A stretch of 64,000 nucleotides of DNA from Mongoliibacter ruber (GCF_003003005.1 NZ_PVTR01000003.1:356890-420889), one strand, 5' to 3'; positions 53,241 to 63,024 are shown, counted from the stretch's first letter. The notes: a model not told the origin generated them from the sequence alone. Numbers and translations are program-made.

Positions 53241-54539
53241 ATGTTGAAGAGGATTTCTGATGAACTGAAAGCGAAAAAATTTTTCCAAAAAGAATTCTTT
53301 CCAAGTATCATATTCACGGCCAAATGGCTTCTCATTGCAGGAATCGTAGGATTCTTGGCAGGTTCTGCATCCGCTTTTTTCTTAGTATCACTCGACTGGA
53401 TGACCAACTACAGAGAAGCAAATTTGTGGATAATAGCACTATTACCCCTCGGAGGATTGGTCATTGGATGGACTTATCACAAGTTTGGAGAGTCTGTGGT
53501 AAAAGGCAACAACCAACTTTTGGAAGAGTTCTATAATCCCCAAAAAACCATTCCACTAAGGATGGCGCCCTTGGTCCTATTTGGCACTTTGGCTACACAT
53601 TTGTTTGGTGGGTCAGCAGGTCGAGAGGGTACTGCCGTGCAGATGGGTGGTGCAATAGCTGACCAGTTCAGTAAATGGCTTAAATTCACCAAAGAAGACA
53701 GGAAGATACTGATCACCATAGGTGTAGCGGCCGGATTTTCTTCCGTATTTGGGACACCTTTGGCAGGGGCGGTTTTTGCTTTAGAATGGTTGGTAGTTGG
53801 CAGAATCAGGTATGAGTCTATTTTACCGGCATTTCTTGGAGCTTATGTAGCCGATTATGCCTGTGCAGAATTCTGGTCCGTCCACCATACACAATATGCG
53901 ATTCCTTTTGTCCCGAATGTTGACATCACTACTTTGTTGTGGATCATTCCAGCGGGCATTTGTTTTGGATTGGCAGGACGTTTATTTGCAAAAGCCACAC
54001 ACGTATGGTCAAAGCTCTTTAAAAATTACATCTCATATCCACCCTTGAGGCCTGTGATTGGTGGAGCAATTGTGGCATTATTGGTATTGGCCATGGGCAC
54101 CACCAAATACATTGGACTTGGCATTCCTACAATTGTGGATGCATTTTCGGAGAATCTCCCCTGGTACGATTCATTGGTAAAAATAGGTATGACCTCCTTG
54201 ACATTAGGTGCTGGGTTTAAGGGTGGAGAAGTGACGCCTCTCTTTTATACAGGCGCCACCTTGGGCAATGCACTTTCCGGCGTGATTCCACTACCAGTTG
54301 CACTTTTGGCAGGAATGGGTTTCGTAGGCGTTTTTTCAGGAGCAACCAACACCCCTTTGGCATGCACGTTGATGGGAATAGAACTTTTCGGAGCAGAGTC
54401 GGGAATTTTTATAGGTGTTGCCTGTGTGGTAGCATATATTTTCAGCGGGCATGCCGGCATATACAATTCACAAGTCATCGGAAGCCCTAAAAGCATGAAG
54501 GCCAAATCAAATAAAGGGCAAAAATTGGGGGAATTGTAG
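53241..54539 (+). CDS. CLC-F type fluoride/proton antiporter
   Basis: This CLC-family membrane transporter has 432 residues and about ten or more hydrophobic segments. Motifs that separate the fluoride clade from chloride CLCs are present: the GSGIP selectivity motif reads GNNQL (G89-N90-N91, asparagine instead of the chloride-coordinating serine); the gating motif is GREGT rather than GREGP (gating E129); and the second selectivity block is GGEVTPLF. With a fluoride riboswitch directly upstream, its job is export of toxic fluoride. Its normal length and uninterrupted frame suggest function. Confidence 0.92.
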   Translation: MLKRISDELKAKKFFQKEFFPSIIFTAKWLLIAGIVGFLAGSASAFFLVSLDWMTNYREANLWIIALLPLGGLVIGWTYHKFGESVVKGNNQLLEEFYNPQKTIPLRMAPLVLFGTLATHLFGGSAGREGTAVQMGGAIADQFSKWLKFTKEDRKILITIGVAAGFSSVFGTPLAGAVFALEWLVVGRIRYESILPAFLGAYVADYACAEFWSVHHTQYAIPFVPNVDITTLLWIIPAGICFGLAGRLFAKATHVWSKLFKNYISYPPLRPVIGGAIVALLVLAMGTTKYIGLGIPTIVDAFSENLPWYDSLVKIGMTSLTLGAGFKGGEVTPLFYTGATLGNALSGVIPLPVALLAGMGFVGVFSGATNTPLACTLMGIELFGAESGIFIGVACVVAYIFSGHAGIYNSQVIGSPKSMKAKSNKGQKLGEL

Positions 54540-54686
54540 CTCTCTTGATATTTATACATTACCAACAATCCATTAAATTGGATTGATGAAATGTTACACA
54601 GAACCTAAAGTCGAATTGGACGGTTTAAATTTAGAAATCAATCAACCTCCTCATAAAGCCTCCCACGTTCCTCCCAAATTTTGAAT

Positions 54687-57521
54687 ATGATGCCAAAAAA
54701 TTTAAACCCTTTCTTTTTCCTTCTTCTATTTCTATTTCCCTACTGTACCTTTGGCCAAACTGACCTCTCCCAAAAAGTTCCCCTTGATCCCAGAGTCAAA
54801 AAAGGGACTTTAGAAAATGGCTTGGTCTATTATATACAGCAAAACCCAAAACCTGAAAACAAAGTCGAACTACGACTCGCTGTCAATGCTGGGTCAGTTT
54901 TGGAAGATGAAAATCAGCGTGGACTTGCTCATTTTACAGAGCATATGGCCTTTAATGGGACAGAAAACTTCGAGAAAAATGAGCTCATCTCCTACCTGCA
55001 ATCCATTGGTGTCTCATTTGGTGCTGACCTGAATGCCTATACGGGGTTTGATGAAACAGTATATATCCTTCCGATTCCATCTGATGATCCGGAAAAATTG
55101 AAAAGTGGCTTTAGGGTGTTACGTGATTGGGCGGGAGGCATATCTTTCAAAGAAGATGACATAGACGCAGAAAGAAGTATCATCGTGGAAGAATGGCGCA
55201 CCGGGCAAGGCTACAGTCAAAGGCTCCGTGATCAATACCTGCCCAAACTCCTTTACCAAAGTCAATATGCCGAAAGACTCCCCATTGGTGATATGGAAGT
55301 CGTCCAAAACTTCGAGTACGAGACCCTGAGAAAATTTTACCGTGAATGGTATAGACCCAATAATATGGCTGTCATCGCAGTAGGAGATGCGGATCCTGAT
55401 GAACTGGAAAAACTCATTTATGATTTTTTTGGAGATTTGGAGAATCCCATAGTCTACCCCGAAAGAAAAAAATTCGAAGTGCCGGAACACCAAGAAACCT
55501 TGGTAAGTATCGTTACTGATGAGGAAGCTCCAGGCATTCAGATACAGATTTTTTACAAACACCCACCACTCAGATTCCAAACCAAGAAAGACTATAAGGC
55601 TTACTTGATCAGAACCATGTATGCAGGTATGCTTACCCAAAGGTTGGATGAAATCCGCCAAAAACCTGATGCCCCATTCATCTTTGCAGGCACGGGGTAT
55701 GGCAACTTTGTAAGGAGCATGGATTATTTCACAGCATCAGGAGTAGTCTCTCCTGGCAAAGTTGAAGACGGAATACTTTCCTTGATTGTGGAAAACAAGC
55801 GTGTAGCCTCTCATGGTTTTACCCAGCCTGAGCTAGACAGGGTCAAAAGAGCCCTGCTCAACAGTGCCGAACGGTCTTTCAAGGAGATGGACAAAACTGA
55901 ATCTAGGGCAGTGGTAGGCAGGTATATCAACCATTTTTTAAAAGGAAATTTTGCAGAAGGCGAAAAATGGAAATATGCATTTTATCAGGAAATATTTCAG
56001 GAAATCAGCCTGAATGATATCAATGCCTTGGCTGATGAATTGATTACAGAGGAAAACAGGGTGATCATCATCACCGCACCTGACAGCGAAAAGGAAATGC
56101 TGCCGACAGATGGTGATATTTTGAATTTGTTTGAAAAGGCTTCTGCACTTGACCTTGCCCCTTATGAAGAAAAAGAACTTGGGGAGAAACTGATCAGCAA
56201 CCCTCCATTACCTAACCCCATTACAGAAATATCGGAAGTGGAATCTGTTGGGATTTTTGAGTATGTGCTTCCAAATGGAGCCAAAGTGTTTGTCAAACCC
56301 ACTGATTTTAAAAATGACGAAATTGTGTTTACCATCACGGGCAAAGGTGGGGTATCTGTTTATCCTGATGAGGATCATTACTCAGCCAGTTATGCAGGTG
56401 TGATGGTCAATGTTATGGGTGTTGGAGATTTTTCTCCCAGCGACCTAAGAAAAATGCTGGCTGGAAAAACCGTTTCTGTCACCCCCAATATTGGTACTTA
56501 TGACCAAAATATTTCAGGATCTTTTTCTCCTAATCAATCAGAAACAGCCCTACAATTGATACACCTTTATTTTTCGCAACCAAGAGAAGATAAGGAGCTA
56601 TTCGACATCTATATCAATAACCAAAAAACCCAACTTGCCAGCGCTCAAGCCAATCCTGATTACCAATTTTCAAAGCAACTGAATAAAATCATTGCCGATG
56701 GAAACAAAAGAGGAATGGGGGTTTTCGAACCCGAGGAACTGGATCAGGTTTCCGTGGATCGGGGCTTGGAAATATTCCGAGAAAGCTTCTCAAATGCAGC
56801 TGATTTTGAATTTTACTTTTCAGGGAATATCGATTTAGAAACCTTCATACCTCTTTTGGAAACGTATATTGCCACTTTGCCATCTGATCCTACTCAATCG
56901 AGAAATTTTAAGGACCTTGGTATCCGTCCGCCAAGAGGAACTACCAAAACCATAGAAGTGGGGACAGATGAAAAGAGCCAAGTCATACTCTTCTTTTCTG
57001 GGGAATCAGAATACAGCAGAGATAGGGCAAGAGACATCACATACCTTGGCGAAATACTCACTATCAAATTGATAGAAAGTCTAAGAGAAGAAATAGGTGG
57101 CGTATATGGTGTAGGTGCCAGAGGCAGTTTGGTCAATAAGCCTGTAGATCAATTTACCTTTTCTGTCAGCTTCCCATGTAGCCCTGACAGGGTTGATGAA
57201 TTAATTGAAGCAGTATGGAAAGAAATCAAAAAGATCCAAGAAAACGGCCCTGAAGAAGCTGATCTACAAAAGGTAAAGGAAAAAAGAAAGATTGCATTGG
57301 AAGAGAACCTGAAAAGAAACAACTATTGGGTAGCTCAAATGAATGCCATCAGAGAACATGGATTAGATTGGGAGATCGTTTTAAATGCTCAGGATCATAT
57401 TGAATCAATTGATGAAGAGAGAATCCAAATAGCTGCTCAGGAATTTTTGATTGAAGAAAATTTGCTTGAAATCAAAAAGTACCCAAAACGAATCAATCCA
57501 TCAACCGAAGACAATCAGTAA
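54687..57521 (+). CDS. M16 family zinc peptidase (two-domain)
   Basis: This is a secreted or periplasmic peptidase with 944 residues and a signal peptide (ending near CTFGQ). I start it at the ATG at 54687; an ATG three bases later is equally possible. The first half has the inverted zinc motif HFTEH in GLAHFTEHMAFNGTENF and the third ligand glutamate in the downstream ERSIIVEEW block. The second half repeats the fold without the zinc motif, as in PqqL-like and pitrilysin-type proteins. It is followed by a GC-rich hairpin. Confidence 0.93.
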   Translation: MMPKNLNPFFFLLLFLFPYCTFGQTDLSQKVPLDPRVKKGTLENGLVYYIQQNPKPENKVELRLAVNAGSVLEDENQRGLAHFTEHMAFNGTENFEKNELISYLQSIGVSFGADLNAYTGFDETVYILPIPSDDPEKLKSGFRVLRDWAGGISFKEDDIDAERSIIVEEWRTGQGYSQRLRDQYLPKLLYQSQYAERLPIGDMEVVQNFEYETLRKFYREWYRPNNMAVIAVGDADPDELEKLIYDFFGDLENPIVYPERKKFEVPEHQETLVSIVTDEEAPGIQIQIFYKHPPLRFQTKKDYKAYLIRTMYAGMLTQRLDEIRQKPDAPFIFAGTGYGNFVRSMDYFTASGVVSPGKVEDGILSLIVENKRVASHGFTQPELDRVKRALLNSAERSFKEMDKTESRAVVGRYINHFLKGNFAEGEKWKYAFYQEIFQEISLNDINALADELITEENRVIIITAPDSEKEMLPTDGDILNLFEKASALDLAPYEEKELGEKLISNPPLPNPITEISEVESVGIFEYVLPNGAKVFVKPTDFKNDEIVFTITGKGGVSVYPDEDHYSASYAGVMVNVMGVGDFSPSDLRKMLAGKTVSVTPNIGTYDQNISGSFSPNQSETALQLIHLYFSQPREDKELFDIYINNQKTQLASAQANPDYQFSKQLNKIIADGNKRGMGVFEPEELDQVSVDRGLEIFRESFSNAADFEFYFSGNIDLETFIPLLETYIATLPSDPTQSRNFKDLGIRPPRGTTKTIEVGTDEKSQVILFFSGESEYSRDRARDITYLGEILTIKLIESLREEIGGVYGVGARGSLVNKPVDQFTFSVSFPCSPDRVDELIEAVWKEIKKIQENGPEEADLQKVKEKRKIALEENLKRNNYWVAQMNAIREHGLDWEIVLNAQDHIESIDEERIQIAAQEFLIEENLLEIKKYPKRINPSTEDNQ

Positions 57522-57546
57522 ACTTAAATCATCTACTGATACAAAA

Positions 57547-57576
57547 GAGCGGGGCTTTTGCTTAGAATCCCCGCTC
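57547..57576 (+). terminator. Hairpin after the M16 gene
   Basis: GAGCGGGG (57547-57554) pairs with CCCCGCTC (57569-57576), loop of 14 nt. The following tract ATGTTTTCC is only weakly T-rich, so termination may be partial and the PnuC gene downstream may be partly read through. Confidence 0.55.
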
Positions 57577-57614
57577 ATGTTTTCCATTTTGATATTTTCT
57601 AGCTTTCTTCGCTT

Positions 57615-58238
57615 ATGGATTTTTCTTGGATTTGGATCGGCATCAAAGAAGGCTTTGCCGAAATGACTTGGTTAGAAGCTGTTGCTGTCTTTTTTGGTAT
57701 AGCAAGTGTGATATATTCTATCAAAAAAAACATCCTGGTATTTCCCACCGGAATGGTAAGCACTATTATTTATGTGTACATCTGCCTCCAATACAAACTG
57801 TATGCAGATATGGGCATCAATGCTTATTACTTTGGCATGTCTGTATATGGGTGGTATCTATGGAGCCGTCCCCCAGGTGAAAAAGAGGAGCTTCCTGTCA
57901 CATGGCTGAGCAAAAAAGGAATTATTCAGTCTGTTGCCCTGCTTTTGGGTTCTTATGCAGCTTTGTATTTTGTTTTGTCCAATTTCACGGATAGCGATGT
58001 GCCTTATTGGGATTCTTTCACAACTGCATCTGCTTTCGTCGGTATGTTTCTGATGGCTAAAAAGAAGGTAGAAAACTGGATTGCATGGATCATTACAGAT
58101 ATCGTATCAGTTCCATTATACTATTACAAAGGATTGATGTTGACATCTTTCCAATTTCTTTTTTTTACTGTATTGGCTACCATTGGATTGATCGAGTGGA
58201 TCAAATCCGCGAAGAATAAAAAAGCAGAATATGCTTAA
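57615..58238 (+). CDS. pnuC: PnuC-family nucleoside-type vitamin transporter
   Basis: PnuC proteins import nicotinamide riboside by facilitated diffusion; relatives called PnuT carry thiamine. The 207 residues give about seven hydrophobic segments and the family blocks VIYSIKKNILVFPTGMVSTIIYVYIC, YGWYLW and KVENWIAWIITDIVSVPLYYYKG. Substrate cannot be settled from the sequence. The next gene is a NadR-type kinase, which favours nicotinamide riboside; the thiamine-controlled receptor 2.4 kb downstream is a reason to keep PnuT in mind. It overlaps the kinase gene by 8 nt. Confidence 0.85.
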   Translation: MDFSWIWIGIKEGFAEMTWLEAVAVFFGIASVIYSIKKNILVFPTGMVSTIIYVYICLQYKLYADMGINAYYFGMSVYGWYLWSRPPGEKEELPVTWLSKKGIIQSVALLLGSYAALYFVLSNFTDSDVPYWDSFTTASAFVGMFLMAKKKVENWIAWIITDIVSVPLYYYKGLMLTSFQFLFFTVLATIGLIEWIKSAKNKKAEYA

Positions 58239-58752
58239 AAAAATTGTGGTTATCGGTCCTGAATCCACGGGAAAGAGCACCCTTGCCAAATCCCTCGCAG
58301 ATCATTACAAATGTAAATGGGTACAAGAATATGCCCGGCAATATCTAAACAACCTTGATCAACCTTACCAGTACGAGGATCTCGAAGCAATTGGCAGAGG
58401 ACAGGTTGGGCTTGAAGATGAAGCCATTCAGAATGCAGCTAAACTTCTGATATGTGACACCGACCTCCGAGTGATACAGGTGTGGAGTGAGCACAAATAT
58501 GGCAAAGTCTCTCCTTGGGTAAAAAGTCAAATAGAGTCAAGAAAATATGATTTATATCTCTTGACAGATATTGATATCCCATGGCAAGAAGACCCACAAA
58601 GAGAACATCCGGATCCTGTTATGAGAAAGTATTTTTTTGAATGGTACGAAAGGCTACTCAAACAAAGCAAAGTTAATTATGCGGTGATTTCCGGTGATTT
58701 TGAAAACAGAATGAAAGAATCCATCCGAACTATTAATAAGCTTCTGCAATAA
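58231..58752 (+). CDS. NadR-type ribosylnicotinamide kinase (AAA/P-loop)
   Basis: The 173-residue protein has a Walker A motif GPESTGKST near its N-terminus and the NadR kinase-domain blocks WVQEYARQYL, LICDTDLRVIQVWSEHKYG and DIDIPWQEDPQREHP. It lacks the nucleotidyltransferase and DNA-binding parts of E. coli NadR, so it would only phosphorylate the imported nucleoside and trap it in the cell. Overlap with pnuC indicates coupling. Confidence 0.88.
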   Translation: MLKKIVVIGPESTGKSTLAKSLADHYKCKWVQEYARQYLNNLDQPYQYEDLEAIGRGQVGLEDEAIQNAAKLLICDTDLRVIQVWSEHKYGKVSPWVKSQIESRKYDLYLLTDIDIPWQEDPQREHPDPVMRKYFFEWYERLLKQSKVNYAVISGDFENRMKESIRTINKLLQ

Positions 58753-58801
58753 ATAGTCAAAAGGAAAGAGTTGAATATTTAATTACTGACAAAAATTTAG
58801 G

Positions 58802-58809
58802 TATCTTTG
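58802..58809 (+). promoter_or_regulatory. Probable -7 promoter element of the desaturase gene
   Basis: TATCTTTG matches TAnnTTTG and lies 73 nt before the ATG at 58883. A clear -33 TTG at 17-21 nt distance is missing. Confidence 0.45.
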
Positions 58810-58882
58810 GAAGGAATGTAGGATAATCACCCGGCTTATTTTTCATTCGAGTATAATTAATAACTAATTCAATTACAATAAG

Positions 58883-59947
58883 ATGCGTCCCCCTAGATTC
58901 AATGCCGCGTCCTCCTTTCATTCAGATTTAAAAGGGAGGGTCAAAAATTACTTCACAGAAAAAAACATCAGTCCTACGGGAAATTTCAAACTGTATTTCA
59001 AAGCTGTTTTAATGGTTACATTGTATGTAGCTATATTTATACATTTGGTTTTCTTCACGCCTTTCTGGGCCATAGCCTTGCTTGAAGCAATCTTGTTAGG
59101 AGCACTGGCTGCCGGAATCGGTTTCAATGTAATGCATGATGGTGCACATGGTAGCTTTTCACAAAAATCCTGGGTAAATGAACTCGCAGGTGTTACCATC
59201 AACTTTTTAGGTGCTAATGTATTTATGTGGAAAACAAAGCACAATGTGGTCCATCACTCTTTCACCAATGTGGATGAAGTAGATGATGATATGAATGCCC
59301 GCCCTCTTTTGAGGTTATGCCCTAATCAGAAAAAATACGCTATCCATAAGTATCAGCACAAGTATTTCCTTTTGGTGTACTCTATACTTTACATTTATTG
59401 GGTGTTTGTTACTGATTACAAAAAATACATCACCAAAAAAGTAGGTCAGACACCTATTGCAAAAATGGACGTCAAAGAGCATTTGGTTTTTTGGGGCTTC
59501 AAAGCAATCCACCTGGCTTTATTTGTGGCCTTGCCATTTTACACTGTTGGATTTTTGCCTTGGTTGATAGGTTTCCTTACCTATGGTATAGCGACAGGAA
59601 TATGCTTAAGTGTAGTCTTTCAGCTTGCACACTCTTTGGAAGAAACTGAATTCCCTATGCCTGATCAAGTTACCAACAAACTTGAAAATGATTGGGCAGT
59701 TCATCAACTCAAGACCACAGCCAATTTTGCCACCAACAATAAAGTGCTTTCTTGGATGATCGGTGGTTTGAATTTCCAAATCGAACACCATCTTTTCCCA
59801 AATATTTCCCATATCCACTATCCTGCCATCAGCAAGATCATCAGGGAAACTTGTGAGGAATACAAAATAAAATACATAGAGCATCCTAAAATGCGCCTTG
59901 CATTCGCCTCTCACGTCAAGCACTTGAAGTACTTAGGAGAAAATTGA
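58883..59947 (+). CDS. Membrane fatty acid desaturase (acyl-lipid type)
   Basis: This di-iron membrane desaturase acts on lipid acyl chains. The 354 residues contain three histidine boxes: HDGAH (NVMHDGAHGSF), HNVVHH and QIEHH (FQIEHHLFPNISH). The glutamine in the third box is typical of the front-end (delta-5/delta-6) group, but no cytochrome b5 domain is present, so an external electron donor is needed. Four or so membrane helices surround the boxes. It is a single-gene unit with promoter element and terminator. Confidence 0.92.
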   Translation: MRPPRFNAASSFHSDLKGRVKNYFTEKNISPTGNFKLYFKAVLMVTLYVAIFIHLVFFTPFWAIALLEAILLGALAAGIGFNVMHDGAHGSFSQKSWVNELAGVTINFLGANVFMWKTKHNVVHHSFTNVDEVDDDMNARPLLRLCPNQKKYAIHKYQHKYFLLVYSILYIYWVFVTDYKKYITKKVGQTPIAKMDVKEHLVFWGFKAIHLALFVALPFYTVGFLPWLIGFLTYGIATGICLSVVFQLAHSLEETEFPMPDQVTNKLENDWAVHQLKTTANFATNNKVLSWMIGGLNFQIEHHLFPNISHIHYPAISKIIRETCEEYKIKYIEHPKMRLAFASHVKHLKYLGEN

Positions 59948-60093
59948 TTTTAACCTATTTATGATTATCAGCTAATCTTCTCCTAAGCAAAAAACCTAAA
60001 TATTTGGTCAGTTGGATATTGATTGATACTTGTGATCGATATCTAACTTGTTATTTTGATCCTGCTGATTAAGAGGCAGATAACCATATTGTT

Positions 60094-60131
60094 ATAAACC
60101 GGAGACATAAATCTCCGGTTTATATTTTTTT
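60094..60131 (+). terminator. Intrinsic terminator after the desaturase gene
   Basis: ATAAACCGGAGA (60094-60105) pairs perfectly with TCTCCGGTTTAT (60112-60123) around a 6-nt loop, followed by a T-run. It lies about 150 nt after the desaturase stop, so the 3' untranslated part is long; I see no gene in that part. Confidence 0.85.
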
Positions 60132-60330
60132 AACCTAATTCAAATGAATTCCTTTCGATATTCACAATGCCGACAGAAAAACTTAAAATCATTAATTATT
60201 CGTTGATTTCTGAATTAATATCCACTTATATCCAGTATCTACAAATATCAAATACAACTGGAACTCACAGGTTATAATGAATGACAGATTTTGTCAATAG
60301 TGTCATGAAGTATTTATAAAACCTCATTTT

Positions 60331-60361
60331 TTTGCTTCATAAGGTTTTCAAACTACCTTTG
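60331..60361 (+). promoter_or_regulatory. Bacteroidota-type promoter of the TPP riboswitch unit
   Basis: TTTG (60331-60334) and TACCTTTG (60354-60361) are separated by 19 nt, an exact match to the TTTG / TAnnTTTG consensus and spacing. Transcription should begin near 60368, just before the aptamer. Confidence 0.75.
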
Positions 60362-60371
60362 TGCTCAAGAT

Positions 60372-60452
60372 CATTAGGGGTGCCCCAATACAACGGGCTG
60401 AGATCATACCCACAATACCTGATCCGGGTAGTGCCGGCGAAGGGAAATGAGG
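60372..60452 (+). promoter_or_regulatory. TPP (thiamine pyrophosphate) riboswitch
   Basis: The THI element is complete: AGGGGTGCCCCAATACAACG (60376 on), CTGAGATCATACCC (60398 on), ACCTGATCCGGGTAGTGCCG (60417 on) and GCGAAGGGAAATGAGG, the classical P1-P5 order. The leader from here to the start codon at 60624 is about 170 nt, with no terminator hairpin that I can see, so control may be translational. It sits directly ahead of a TonB-dependent receptor, the usual thiamine-uptake arrangement in Bacteroidota. Confidence 0.96.
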
Positions 60453-60623
60453 AACCAAAAAAGAAAGGAAAAGACCTAGGTCATCGGGTACTATGTACCT
60501 GATCAATCGCATGCAAAACAGTTTTTCTTTCCACTTTGGTAACGGGTAAACAATTTGAAGAAAATCCCCCTTGATTTTCTGATGTTTAACCAAAAATCCG
60601 GCAACGGAAAAGTATCAATCAAC

Positions 60624-63020
60624 ATGAAAAAATCTTTATGCTCTCTGGCCTTATGGCTGTTTGCCTTAACTGCTATGGCGCAATCCAACATTGGAGGTGT
60701 AGTCAAAAGCAATACGGGTGAACAATTAGTAGGTGCTAATGTCATCCTCAGTGGAACAGGTAGAGGTTCTACCACAGACCTTGATGGCAAATTCCAAATC
60801 AGAAACATTCCTGCAGGTAATTACACACTAAGAGTGAGTTACCTGGGATTTGAACCAATGACACGGGAAATATCCGTCCCTACCTCTGAACAGCTGGAAA
60901 TAAACCTTGAATCCAGCAGTCTCCTGACAGAGGAATTTATTGTCTATGCCACAAGGGCCACTGACAAGACTCCTACCACCTTTACCAATATCGACAAGTC
61001 AGATATTTCCAAACTCAACCTTGGGCAGGACTTACCAATATTGCTGAATTTCACACCCTCTGTAGTCAGCTTCTCTGATGCCGGGGCAGGAGTAGGTTAC
61101 ACAGGACTGAGAATTAGAGGTTCTGATCAAACCAGAATCAACGTCACCGTCAATGGTATCCCTCTCAATGATGCTGAATCGCATGGGGTATTTTGGGTAA
61201 ACATGCCTGATTTTGCCTCTTCAGTAGATAATATCCAAATTCAAAGAGGCGTGGGAACCTCCACCAATGGTGCTGCGACTTTTGGGGCAAGCCTCAACAT
61301 ACAGACAGACACCCGACAGGAGGAAGCCTATGGAGAAATTGACAACTCCTTTGGTTCATTCAATACCAGACGACATATGGTCAAAGTTGGGTCAGGCCTT
61401 ATCAATGATAAGTGGGCCTTTGATGCAAGGCTTTCCCAGATCTCATCTGATGGATATATTGACCGAGCTTCTTCAGATTTGAGGTCATATTTCTTATCAG
61501 GTGGCTATTATGGGGAAAATCATGTGGTGAAATTGAATGTTTTTTCTGGTGCAGAAGTGACTTATCAGGCATGGGAAGGTGTTCCAGAAGCTCTTTTGGA
61601 AACAAACCGCACTTTCAATCCATACACATACGACAATCAAGTAGACAACTACAGGCAGACGCATAACCAATTGATCTATACCGGCATATTAGGCCCCAAC
61701 TGGAAAGCCAATGCTGCATTGCATTACACTTATGGGAGAGGCTATTATGAGCAGTTTAGGCGCAATGACAGGTTGAGCAATTATGCCTTGTCACCTGTAG
61801 TGATTGGTGGAGAAAGCATAGCCAGAATGGATTTGATCAGAAGAAGATGGTTGGACAACGATTTCTACGGAGCTGTTTTTTCCCTCAACTATCTCTCAGA
61901 TGATGGGCGACTTGATGCAGTAATTGGTGGTGGTGCCAATAGGTACGATGGTGATCATTTCGGTGAATTGATTTGGATGCAATTTGCAGGAGATGTCAAT
62001 ATCAGAGACCGATATTATGATAACAAGGCTGTCAAAGATGATTACAATATTTATGCGAAAGCTACCTATGAAGCTACTGAAGGACTTTTTGTATTCGGTG
62101 ATCTTCAGTACAGGAAAATAGATTATACCTTTGAAGGAATCAACAATGACCTTAGGGATATTTCTGGTGTAGCAAATTTCAATTTCTTCAATCCCAAAGT
62201 AGGCTTGACTTATCAGCCTGACCCTAGCAAAACATGGTATGCATCTTATGCTGTAGCTAACCGCGAACCTGTAAGGAGAGATTTTACAGATAGCCCAATC
62301 GTAGATCGAGCCCCGCAGTCAGAAAATCTCCAAAATATAGAAGCAGGGTATAAAAGACAGGCCGCTGGATTCACCTATAGTGCAAACTTGTACTACATGA
62401 AATACAGAGACCAATTGGTGCTTACCGGTCAATTGAATGATGTGGGCGCATATGTAAGAGACAACGTAGACAATTCCTACAGAGCCGGTATTGAGGTGGA
62501 AGGTGCTTATCAAGTGACCAGCAAGTTTACAATCGGTGGAAATGTCGCCTTCAGCAGAAACAAAATCGAAGAGTTTTTGGAGTACATAGATGACTACTCA
62601 GCCTCTCCTTTTGTGCAGGAAGTCATAGTTCATGAAAACACAGACATTGCCTTCTCCCCTAATGTCGTAGCCGCAGCAATCTTAGATTATAGACCTATCA
62701 AAAATCTCGAAATAAGTTTGTTGAATAAATATGTCGGTAGCCAATTCATGGACAACACCCAAAATGAAAATAGGATGTTGAATGCTTTTTGGACATCTGA
62801 CCTTCGCTTCAATTATGCCATGAGACCAAGGTTTGTGAAAAATATGGAATTCACTTTGTTGGTCAACAATATCTTCAATCAGCTCTATGAACCCAATGGG
62901 TATACCTTCAGCTACTTTTTACCCGCTGAAGGAGCCACAGGAAGAGAGTTGGTGACAGAGAATTTCTACTACCCACAGGCAGGAACCAACTTCTTGGCAG
63001 GAGTGAAGTTCTTGTTTTAA
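60624..63020 (+). CDS. TonB-dependent outer-membrane receptor (thiamine-type, TPP-controlled)
   Basis: This outer-membrane importer is powered by TonB. I start it at the ATG at 60624 (MKKSLCSLALWLFALTAMAQ, signal peptide); an in-frame ATG at 60555 adds 23 residues without improving the signal. The 798 residues contain a carboxypeptidase-regulatory-like N-domain (IGGVVKSNTGEQLVGANVIL), a plug domain (about residues 125-230, with GLRIRGSDQTRINVTVNGIPLNDAE) and a beta barrel ending in FLAGVKFLF. The TPP riboswitch suggests thiamine or a precursor as substrate. A bidirectional terminator follows. Confidence 0.92.
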   Translation: MKKSLCSLALWLFALTAMAQSNIGGVVKSNTGEQLVGANVILSGTGRGSTTDLDGKFQIRNIPAGNYTLRVSYLGFEPMTREISVPTSEQLEINLESSSLLTEEFIVYATRATDKTPTTFTNIDKSDISKLNLGQDLPILLNFTPSVVSFSDAGAGVGYTGLRIRGSDQTRINVTVNGIPLNDAESHGVFWVNMPDFASSVDNIQIQRGVGTSTNGAATFGASLNIQTDTRQEEAYGEIDNSFGSFNTRRHMVKVGSGLINDKWAFDARLSQISSDGYIDRASSDLRSYFLSGGYYGENHVVKLNVFSGAEVTYQAWEGVPEALLETNRTFNPYTYDNQVDNYRQTHNQLIYTGILGPNWKANAALHYTYGRGYYEQFRRNDRLSNYALSPVVIGGESIARMDLIRRRWLDNDFYGAVFSLNYLSDDGRLDAVIGGGANRYDGDHFGELIWMQFAGDVNIRDRYYDNKAVKDDYNIYAKATYEATEGLFVFGDLQYRKIDYTFEGINNDLRDISGVANFNFFNPKVGLTYQPDPSKTWYASYAVANREPVRRDFTDSPIVDRAPQSENLQNIEAGYKRQAAGFTYSANLYYMKYRDQLVLTGQLNDVGAYVRDNVDNSYRAGIEVEGAYQVTSKFTIGGNVAFSRNKIEEFLEYIDDYSASPFVQEVIVHENTDIAFSPNVVAAAILDYRPIKNLEISLLNKYVGSQFMDNTQNENRMLNAFWTSDLRFNYAMRPRFVKNMEFTLLVNNIFNQLYEPNGYTFSYFLPAEGATGRELVTENFYYPQAGTNFLAGVKFLF

Positions 63021-63024
63021 TTTC

